Source: Cydia pomonella (lineage: Eukaryota; Arthropoda; Insecta; Lepidoptera; Tortricidae). From it: a stretch of 64,000 nt of DNA. Shown here in pieces: positions 57,082 to 64,000 of this stretch; the first letter of the stretch is position 1, and each line of letters begins with the position of its first letter. The DNA lies in NCBI RefSeq assembly GCF_033807575.1, contig NC_084730.1, positions 682,001 to 746,000 on the forward strand. Direction: 5' to 3'. The translations under genes and the position numbers were made by a program. The notes beneath the pieces are model-generated. The model was not told where the DNA came from. It was given only the letters and a program-made list of their open reading frames with translations, and searched no databases.

Positions 57082-59562
57082 TTACATACCAGTCATGCCC
57101 ATTAATCTTAGAAATTTATAGTGCTTGTCTGCACTAAGGCTTTTTGTGAGCAAATCAGCTGGCATGTTAGAAGTTGGTACATATTCTAGTTTAACCCTGT
57201 TATGCATTACACACTCTCTAAGAAAATGATGTTGCACATCAATATGCTTGGTTCTCTTGTGGAACAATGGATTTGCTGCTAATTTGAGTGAACTTTGACT
57301 ATCACTGTATAAACATATTGGTGTAGTCTCACATGGTTTTAATATATCATTTAATAAATTCTTTAAATAAATTGCCTCTTTACAAGCTTCGCTTAACCCC
57401 ATGTATTCCGATTCACAACTCGACAAGGCAATAGTTCTTTGCTTTCTGGATTCATAAGATATTACACATCCCGACATTATGAAGCAATAACCTGTGTAAG
57501 ATCTTCTATCTATAGTACATGCTGCCCAATCGGCATCCACAAAACCGTGCAAAGAACTATCACTCTTTCTATAAACTAAACGATAACTTTTAGTTTTCTG
57601 TAAATATCTTAACAGTCTTTTTAAATGTTTCCAATGAGTTTCATTATAGCTGTTGTTATACTGACTAAGAAAACTTACACTATAAGCTATATCAGGTCGT
57701 GTTAGGACAGACAGGTACATAAGACTACCTATTAATTGTTGATAGGGATACCTTTTATCACAATTATTTATTTCCTTTTCTAATTTTAAATTGACTTCCA
57801 TAGGAGTGCTAGAACCTTGACAATTAGTCATATTATATTTGTTTAAAATATTCTCAACAAATTGTTCCTGGTCAACAGTGATACAATCTTTTTCAACATT
57901 TACTCTCATTCCTAAGCACTGCTTGATCTGACCTAAATCCTTTATTTTAAATTTATTGACAAGTTCAGATTTTAACTCTTCATATGAATTTTTACAATTA
58001 TAAAACACAAAGAAATCATCCACAAACAATGCTATATACATTTTAACATTGTTTTCACATTTTTGAAACAGACAGGGTTCATACTTTGATTTCTGATAAC
58101 CCAGTTTTAACAAACATTCTTCTACTCTAGTGTACCAGGCCCTTGCAGACTGCTTTAGGCCATAAATTGCCCTCTTTAATTTTAGTACTTTATGACAATT
58201 AACAAAATTTGAACATTCTGGTATTTCCATGTAAACATTTTCTTTAATGAAACCGTTCAAAAAAGCTGTAGGTACATCTAAGTGATTCACATTTAAAATA
58301 TTTAAATCTAATTGAACACTTAGGGCAAACAAGAGTCTTAGAGTAGAGTACCTTAACACTGGTGAGAAGGTTTCCGTAAAGTCTATGCCCTTCTTTTGCG
58401 TGAAACCTTTTGCTACTAACCTTGCTCTATAGCGCACTTCGCCATCACTGTTAAATTTCTTTTTAAACACCCACTTATTTTTCACCACTGTACCGTCCTT
58501 TGGCCTATCTACTAGTACCCAAGTGTCATTGTCACTGAAAGATTTTAGTTCATCTTTCATTGCATTTTGCCACTGCACTTTTTCTGGTCCAGTCACAGCC
58601 TCGGTAAGTGAGATATTTTCACCTGGAATCTCATCAACACACATGGTTGCATACCCATAGTAATCTGGTTGACATTGAACACGCTTGGACACCTCCTGCA
58701 TTTCTTGCTCTGTCTCCAGTGTCGAATCCATTTCTCGCTCACTTGGAACATATGTCACATCATTGTTATCCTCGTGAACACTGTCATCTGTGGTACTCTG
58801 TGACATACTTCTAGATCGGCTACTCTGTGCCTCTAGAGTCACACATTCACTATCCTCCTCTCGATTATCTTCTACCAAAGGTGTATCCTTTTCACCAATA
58901 TTTTCCATAATTATCACATCTCTGGCAATAACTATATCCTGAGAATTTGGATCATACAAGCGATAACCTTTGGTGATTTCTGAATAGCCAACAAGGAACA
59001 TCTTGGTTGCTTTCTTGTCCCATTTTCTACGCTTTTGCTTTGGGACATGCATCATCACTGGACTACCAAAGATCCGTAAATGGCCAATATTTGGCTTCTT
59101 GCCTGTCCACCTTTCATAAGGCGTAGTATCTCCATCTAGTCCTGATGCTGGTGACCTATTCTTCATATACACTGCTGTGTTTATTGCTTCTGCCCAAAAC
59201 TTCTTATCAAATTGAGCATCAAAGAGAAGACAGCGTGCTTTCTCTACTAAAGAACGGTGATATCGCTCTGCAACACCATTCGATTCTGGTGTATAAGCTG
59301 TTGTTTTCTGATGCACTATGCCGCACTGCTTCAAGTAGTTCTCCATTTCAGTTGAGCAAAATTCTCCACCACCATCGCTTCTCAAGACTTTAATTTTCTT
59401 AGACTGCTGGTTTTCTACAAATTTCTGGAACTCCTTGAAGTATTTGAATGTTTGATGTTTTGATTGAAGAAAGTAAACAAAACACATTCTGCTGTAGTCA
59501 TCTACAAACAGGAGGTAGTATCTTGCATTTCCAAGTGACTTATTTTCCATTGGGCCGCACAA
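57082..59562 (-). CDS. Copia integrase, reverse transcriptase and RNase H frame (826 aa from first ATG)
   Basis: The same frame is open upstream to about 59712, so the shown ATG is internal. Integrase: DDYSRMCFVYFL, RSDGGGEF and TPESNGVAERYHRSL give the D,D,E core, preceded by an HHCC remnant CEVCCEGKQ outside the ATG. Reverse transcriptase: MKDELKSFSDNDTWVLV, YGLKQSARAWY and LFVDDFFVFY (catalytic VDD). RNase H: GFVDADWAACTIDRRS, SSCESEYMGLSEA and DSQSSLKLAANPLFHKRTKH. It ends LLTKSLSADKHYKFLRLMGM. No internal stop. All catalytic motifs are present. Confidence 0.95.
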   Translation of the reverse strand: MCGPMENKSLGNARYYLLFVDDYSRMCFVYFLQSKHQTFKYFKEFQKFVENQQSKKIKVLRSDGGGEFCSTEMENYLKQCGIVHQKTTAYTPESNGVAERYHRSLVEKARCLLFDAQFDKKFWAEAINTAVYMKNRSPASGLDGDTTPYERWTGKKPNIGHLRIFGSPVMMHVPKQKRRKWDKKATKMFLVGYSEITKGYRLYDPNSQDIVIARDVIIMENIGEKDTPLVEDNREEDSECVTLEAQSSRSRSMSQSTTDDSVHEDNNDVTYVPSEREMDSTLETEQEMQEVSKRVQCQPDYYGYATMCVDEIPGENISLTEAVTGPEKVQWQNAMKDELKSFSDNDTWVLVDRPKDGTVVKNKWVFKKKFNSDGEVRYRARLVAKGFTQKKGIDFTETFSPVLRYSTLRLLFALSVQLDLNILNVNHLDVPTAFLNGFIKENVYMEIPECSNFVNCHKVLKLKRAIYGLKQSARAWYTRVEECLLKLGYQKSKYEPCLFQKCENNVKMYIALFVDDFFVFYNCKNSYEELKSELVNKFKIKDLGQIKQCLGMRVNVEKDCITVDQEQFVENILNKYNMTNCQGSSTPMEVNLKLEKEINNCDKRYPYQQLIGSLMYLSVLTRPDIAYSVSFLSQYNNSYNETHWKHLKRLLRYLQKTKSYRLVYRKSDSSLHGFVDADWAACTIDRRSYTGYCFIMSGCVISYESRKQRTIALSSCESEYMGLSEACKEAIYLKNLLNDILKPCETTPICLYSDSQSSLKLAANPLFHKRTKHIDVQHHFLRECVMHNRVKLEYVPTSNMPADLLTKSLSADKHYKFLRLMGMTGM

Positions 59563-59705
59563 ATCTGTGTGGATTAATTCCAGGACCTCCTTGCTTCTGC
59601 TTGCACTCTGAGGAAATGGCAGTCTTGCTTGCTTTCCCTCGCAGCATACTTCACAGCTGGATTTATCTAACCTGCCACTTTTTTCTTGAAATGAGACACC
59701 TTCAA

Positions 59706-60992
59706 CTACTCCATTTTTATTTTACTGAGATCATTTGCATTAATATGACCCAAACGTCTGTGCCAAACTTGATCCAGATTTGAAGTTGCTGTTGCCGCCA
59801 GCATACTTATTTGCCTGATGTTTAAACGGTACACTCCATCTACTAAATCAGCTTTTCCGATGACTTGATTTTGTGCATTTATAATGTAACAGCCATTTTT
59901 CTCAAAATGAACCTTGTTTCCATTCGCAATCAGCTGACTGACTGATAACAAATTCGTGGTTAAGTTAGGAATGCACAATACATCACGAACTGGAATGTCA
60001 TACTCCGTATTATTCACCACTGTAGTAATCTGTGTATCTCCTGAACACACTACTGGTACACTAGCTTTATTAGCAACGATTATTTCTTTCATTTTCGGTT
60101 GGTAACAAATATTGGATAGATTGTTTTTATTAGACACAAAATGGCCGCTCGCGCCTGAATCAACGTAAAAATCATTCGGGCTAAATTTTCCAGTCGAAAA
60201 CACGGCACTAAACGCATTCATCTTTACTTTCTGCCTCTCAGGACATTGATTTTTATAATGCCCCAGCTGTTTACACTCGTAACAACGAATTGACGCTTTT
60301 GATGATTTGACGTTTCCGTTGACAGATGTCGAAGATTGCGTTTCGTTACTCCCACTGTTGTAACGTTTCATTTGTAAAGTTTTATTGCTACCTCCAATTC
60401 GTTTGTGCGAATTTTTAGCAATGAAGGCGGTTTCTGATTTAACCTCAAAATCTGTACTCATATCCAATAACTTTGTTTTTATAGCATCTGCACTTAAACT
60501 CATCCCCGAATGCTCGATCGCCATAATCATCGGGCTAAATTTCTCGGGAAGACCTGCCAGTAGTAAAGAACCGATCCACTCATCGTTTATCTCGAAACCA
60601 GTACCTTTTAATTTCTGTGCCGTTTCCACTAACTGTGTCACGTACGCTGTCATAGACTCACTTGTTTCAAGACGTATCGAAATTAAATTCCTCAGTAAGC
60701 TAATCTTACGCGTGTAACCGGAGTCGTCAAACAATGATTTTAGCTTATTCCATGTACTTCGCACTGTTGTCTCGCTTTTAATATGAACATAAAGCGATGG
60801 ATCGACGGTTAAAATCATCTTAGCTCTGGCTTTTCTGTCGCTTGCTTCGTCTAGCACTTGCTGGCTGGTCAAGTCGACGCCTTCCAACACGAGAAAGTTT
60901 TCGACAGCAAACGCCCAGTCGTCATAGTTTTCTCGCCCTTTTAACTTTGGAACGTTCACTGCATAGTTCGCTGACATTTTAATTCTGTGCAC
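59706..60992 (-). CDS. Copia gag-protease frame (428 aa)
   Basis: Begins at ATG 60992. The gag domain has KLKGRENYDDWAFAVENFL (about residues 16-34). A zinc knuckle CYECKQLGHYKNQC is at about 238-251, and the aspartic protease active site is FYVDSGASGHF (about 276). The GAG-pre-integrase motif VWHRRLGHINANDL is near the end. The frame stops early at 59706-59708, just after a T-run (59714-59718 on the + strand); the integrase part continues in the adjacent frame, pointing to a single-base shift in that run. In intact Copia elements gag and pol are one frame, so this is probably an inactivating mutation, although a programmed shift cannot be excluded. Confidence 0.93.
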   Translation of the reverse strand: MHRIKMSANYAVNVPKLKGRENYDDWAFAVENFLVLEGVDLTSQQVLDEASDRKARAKMILTVDPSLYVHIKSETTVRSTWNKLKSLFDDSGYTRKISLLRNLISIRLETSESMTAYVTQLVETAQKLKGTGFEINDEWIGSLLLAGLPEKFSPMIMAIEHSGMSLSADAIKTKLLDMSTDFEVKSETAFIAKNSHKRIGGSNKTLQMKRYNSGSNETQSSTSVNGNVKSSKASIRCYECKQLGHYKNQCPERQKVKMNAFSAVFSTGKFSPNDFYVDSGASGHFVSNKNNLSNICYQPKMKEIIVANKASVPVVCSGDTQITTVVNNTEYDIPVRDVLCIPNLTTNLLSVSQLIANGNKVHFEKNGCYIINAQNQVIGKADLVDGVYRLNIRQISMLAATATSNLDQVWHRRLGHINANDLSKIKME

Positions 60993-61039
60993 TACGAAAA
61001 AACCACCGATAAAACTCCGAAAAAACTAATTAATTTCGT

Positions 61040-61054
61040 GCTGGGACCGTAACC
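61040..61054 (-). other. Copia primer-binding site
   Basis: GGTTACGGTCCCAGC on the coding strand, adjacent to the 5' LTR. It closely resembles the initiator-Met half-tRNA site used by Drosophila copia. Confidence 0.8.
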
Positions 61055-61197
61055 TAATGAAACTTCAAGTTGGGTTGCAAATGAACTGACGTTTTATTAA
61101 AAAAAATATGTTATCACACATGGTACACAGATGGCGCTAGTGGTAGTACATATATAATAGTATTTTGTTACTAGGATAGGAAAATAGATTTACAACA
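61055..61197 (-). repeat. Copia 5' LTR
   Basis: 143 bp, starting TGTTGTAAATCTATTTTCCT on the coding strand and ending in CATTA. Confidence 0.93.
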
Positions 61198-61202
61198 AAC
61201 GA

Positions 61203-62160
61203 GTGCCACTTCCCTGCTGTGCGCTTGGTGGTGAGGTGGTTGGTGCGCATGGACGAGACCCAGGCATGAGCTCCCCTCGCGCCCCGCGATGACGATGCAT
61301 ACGTAACATACTTGGTTCGTGATAGCTAAACGCCTGCGTCACAACGAATGCAATAATGTTTCCATTATTTGCTTAGTTAGGCACTTGAATATTAGTTGTA
61401 CCTAATATTAATTATTTAGGTGTAATATTATGCCTAGTAACCTTTATGACAAAATTGATCACTCAGGGAGCGTCGAGACGCTAACGTTACAGTGACTTAT
61501 AGTTCGGTGCAAAAGTGTACCATTAAAAACAGCCATAGAAAGTGTCTGTTAGTTCAATGTTAAAGAAGACTGTTATTCTGCCATAACTAGAAAACTATGT
61601 TCACGATTTAAGTGCAGAGTGGTGACACCTACCGGCGTAACTACATGTATATATATATCTTCAGTTACTAATCTCGAGGACGAGGCGCGAAGTATAACTA
61701 GAAAACTATGTTCACGATTTAAACAGTTGATACCTCATTTTAGAATGAGACTTCGATATTTGACTATAATAATTATAAACTAACATATGCTATTAAACAC
61801 ATTTTGTGTTTAAATGTAACTTTTGGCGTAAACTGATTTTTCACACAGATGCGACCCGGCGCGGGCACCCGGCCGCGTATAAGGTTTATTTTTAAATTTG
61901 AAAATTGCAGGTTTTTCATTTGAAAACGGCGTCGTGATTCAAAACAATCTTCCATACGATTTCTAGTTTCAGGTTTTCCCGCATTGCCCATTTAGGTAGA
62001 ATTGACCATCCTAAATACCTACTGGGGAAATAAATAAGCCAGCTACAGAAAACTTGAGCCTTGAAATTTTGTAACAGAGATCAAACAAATATTCCTCTAG
62101 AACTATTTATTGAAGTCTGTCAAATATACATTTGAAAATACAGCAGTTATATATAAAAAA
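61203..62160. other. Intergenic, GC-richer patch at left
   Basis: 61198-61300 (GTGCCACTTCCCTGCTGTGC, GTGGTGAGGTGGTTGGTGCG) is GC-richer and is continuous with the left flank of the Copia insertion. The Copia may have split a transcribed or regulatory segment here. No frame is supportable. CTAGAAAACTATGTTCACGA is duplicated at 61588 and 61699. Confidence 0.4.
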
Positions 62161-62162
62161 TA

Positions 62163-62310
62163 TGTACAGTCAACCAATTTGAATCCACTATAGAACCTTG
62201 TCGCTTTAACTAGTCTATAAATGACATGCATCACTCAATAAGCACTGTCGTAGAAGTCATTATGACATGGTTCTATAGTGGCCTAGGAATCAAATTGGTT
62301 GACCGTACCT
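62163..62310. mobile_element. Palindromic MITE with GTCAACCAATTTGA ends
   Basis: GTACAGTCAACCAATTTGAA is mirrored by AATCAAATTGGTTGACCGTA. CTATAGAACC and GGTTCTATAG form the inner pair. Confidence 0.88.
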
Positions 62311-62332
62311 GATGGCCAGTGCAACACTCCCC

Positions 62333-62690
62333 CTACATCAGGGCAGGCTTACTTGTCATGCCCAACAAGGTGCGTGCTCTGAGGAAGCTTTCCTTGGGCA
62401 AAGCTTTTATCAACGTATCCGCTACTTGCTCCTTGGATGGCTTCATGCCAGGTAAACTTAGTAATACTGCTTCTGTATATGTACAAGCTTCACAGGCCTC
62501 CGTGGAGGCAGTCGGCCCTGCTGGTGTGTGGAGCGCCGCGTCACACGCGCATGCCGCTCTGCGCTCCGTGCGCTTGAGCACAGTCGCAGGGTCCGACCAC
62601 ACCCTGTCGCCTGTCGCGTCCTCATGTCTGGTACTCACCCGCACCTCGTACTCAGTGCCTGAGTACGGGAGGAGTCACGTGGATGCGAGT
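62333..62690 (-). pseudogene. Receptor fragment fused to a Copia-type polyprotein tail
   Basis: From about 62690 leftward the minus frame gives SGTEYEVRVSTRHEDATGDR, VWSDPATVLKRTERRAAC and TPAGPTASTEACEACTYTEA, which is the same C-terminal FNIII/Cys-linker region as in the two neighbouring receptor-like genes. Then, without a stop, it changes to LPGMKPSKEQVADTLIKAL followed by PKESFLRARTLLGM, which matches the extreme C-terminus of Copia RNase H regions. It stops at 62333. The 5' side breaks into repeat M. The coiled-coil tail of the paralogues is replaced. The Copia source is a different subfamily from the element at 56847-61197. Confidence 0.75.
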
Positions 62691-62711
62691 AAAGTAGTTC
62701 AGCGGTTTAAT

Positions 62712-63050
62712 ATAAGCCAAAGAGAGGTATGGGCATTGTGCATATCATCTCGCTTTGTGTGGTAGGACACAGCACAGCAGATGTCATTCTAGATCTAGAG
62801 CAGAGCCCAACTGGGGAGGTACCTCCACCTTACAGAAAACCGCAGCCAAATAATACTAGACCCTACTCATAGTTTTGTGCTCCTGCCGGTGAGTATGGTT
62901 GCTAGAGCTCAACGGGGGGGGGGGGTTTAGGATCGGCAACGCGCATGTAACTCCTCTGGAGTTGCAGGCGTACATAGGCTACGGAGATGCTTACCATCAG
63001 GCGGGCCGTACGCTTGTTTGCCACCGACGTTATATTTAAAAAAAAGCGTG
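62712..63050 (+). repeat. Dispersed repeat M (copy at right end)
   Basis: AAAGAGAGGTATGGGCATTG to TTTGCCACCGACGTTATATT, full length like 6503-6835, with a poly-G tract at 62914-62925. Confidence 0.88.
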
Positions 63051-63198
63051 AAGAGGTAACAGACAGACAGACACACTTTCGTATTTATAATATTAAGTAT
63101 TTTGTTTGCTAGCATGCTGAATACAAGGATTCCTTTATATTATTTTAAGACCAAATTTTACTTTAAGTTTTTTTACAATTAAAGATTTTTAATTTGAT

Positions 63199-64000
63199 TT
63201 ACCCTAAATTGTTCATTATCTCATTAATTCTTTGGCTCTCCGATAACACTGTGGAAAGCTTATTGACTATGTCAAGTTTTGCCCTTAAGGAACTTTTTAT
63301 TCGATTTTTCAAAGCGAAGCTCTCATTAACGATATCTTCTGTATGTGTACAAGCTTTACAACGTTCAGTGGCGGCAGTCGGCCCTGCTGGTGTGTGGAGC
63401 GACGCGTCACACGCGCATGCCGCTCTGTGCTCCGTGCGTACGAGCACAGACGCAGGGTCCGACCACACCCTGTCATCTGTCGCGTCCTTATGTCTAGTGC
63501 TAACCCGCACCTCGTACTCGGTGTCCGGGTACGGGAGGGGTAACACGAACCAACACCTCCAACCTTCACAGAGCACAGACGACGTCGTGTCCGGCAGTCG
63601 ACATTCATCTCTGAATGCCGACTGCCGGAACTCCACTCTATAAACACAAGTATCGCAACTGAAGAAGTTTAAGCCCGAATAACCCAACTGCTTCACTTTA
63701 TCCATAATGAGAACGGCCTCGTGTGCACTTGTTTGCGGCACGTATAAATTCGAAACCATTTCTAGTTTTATTAGCAAGTTAGTATTAAAATTAAACGTTT
63801 CATTATAACAAAACATGTGACTACAAGTCATAACTAATATTGATATATTTTTGTTGAAAGTAAACCACTTATGGTATTTTACTTGGATATTCGATGAACA
63901 AGTATTACTAAGTTTACCTGGCACACTATCACAGAGCAGTGTCGCTCCTTCATTGTTATCGTCGTGATCTGTATAAAACATGCTAAACGTAAACCTGTCA
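63199..64000 (-). CDS. Domeless-like receptor paralogue, C-terminal part, runs off the window
   Basis: The frame is open from the right edge to a stop at 63199, and the start lies beyond the window. Visible: FNIII region with MFCYNETFNFNTNLLIKLEM, CDTCVYRVEFR, YPDTEYEVRVSTRHKDATDD, the WSXWS-position motif RVWSDPAS, the Cys linker RAACACDASLHTPAGPT and CKACTHTEDIVNESFALKNR, then a heptad-like tail ending INEIMNNLG. It is collinear with 52862-54475 and conserved throughout, with no stop, so probably functional. No membrane segment after the FNIII part. It shares orientation with the other two copies, as expected of a tandem family. Confidence 0.72.
   Translation of the reverse strand, partial: DRFTFSMFYTDHDDNNEGATLLCDSVPGKLSNTCSSNIQVKYHKWFTFNKNISILVMTCSHMFCYNETFNFNTNLLIKLEMVSNLYVPQTSAHEAVLIMDKVKQLGYSGLNFFSCDTCVYRVEFRQSAFRDECRLPDTTSSVLCEGWRCWFVLPLPYPDTEYEVRVSTRHKDATDDRVWSDPASVLVRTEHRAACACDASLHTPAGPTAATERCKACTHTEDIVNESFALKNRIKSSLRAKLDIVNKLSTVLSESQRINEIMNNLG

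Larger units (their letters stand above)
56847..61197 (-). mobile_element. Copia (Ty1-like) LTR retrotransposon, nearly intact
   Basis: It is 4351 bp with two 143-bp LTRs differing at two positions by eye. AACGA duplicates flank it (56842-56846, 61198-61202). A Copia-type primer site GGTTACGGTCCCAGC follows the 5' LTR, and a polypurine tract TTAGGAGAGGA precedes the 3' LTR. The gag-protease and integrase-RT-RNase H regions are separated by one frameshift. Confidence 0.95.

Overview
The window looks like a lepidopteran (moth or butterfly) genomic segment. It has insect-type multi-exon coding with GT/AG introns, an AT-rich background with GC-rich exons, tRNA-derived SINEs and 3'-end repeats typical of Lepidoptera, many palindromic MITEs, and BEL/Pao, Copia, mariner, jockey-like and Harbinger-like elements. 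I cannot name the species.

Region 1 (about 1-20.7 kb, + strand) is one host gene: a ubiquitin-specific protease of the Usp2 type. Ten exons join in consistent phase into a 372-residue catalytic domain ending in a stop at 20404-20406. An eleventh, upstream exon (about 930-1011) is a candidate. Its introns hold MITEs, SINEs and a fold-back element. Three of its exons are followed by tandem arrays that repeat the 3' end of the exon together with its 5' splice site (4806-6300, 14390-14885, 17013-17945). Differences between the copies and the host exons fall mostly at synonymous positions. I consider this the most unusual signal in the window.

Region 2 (20.7-29.6 kb) is the 3' flank of Usp2 followed by an apparently intact BEL/Pao retrotransposon on the - strand (23748-29628). 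It has indistinguishable 174-bp LTRs, a GTAAG target duplication and one uninterrupted 1745-codon gag-pol frame.

Region 3 (29.6-52.8 kb) has no host gene I can support. It is a mosaic of MITEs, SINEs, a broken jockey-like reverse transcriptase, a Harbinger-like inverted-repeat element carrying a MADF/Myb-like fragment, a mariner transposase pseudogene and several dispersed repeat families that also occur inside Usp2 introns.

Region 4 (52.8-64 kb, - strand) is a small cluster of cytokine-receptor-like genes resembling Domeless. It has one complete single-exon gene (about 52862-54475) with a signal peptide, Ig/FNIII-like domains and a coiled-coil tail but no visible membrane segment; one broken fragment fused to the tail of a Copia-type polyprotein (62333-62690); and one copy running off the window end (63199-64000). 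A nearly intact Copia element (56847-61197) with 143-bp LTRs, an AACGA target duplication and a single frameshift sits between them.

The Usp2 exon model is firm because phases and conserved boxes agree. MITE boundaries are by-eye estimates, and repeat family names are inferred from structure, not from a database search.
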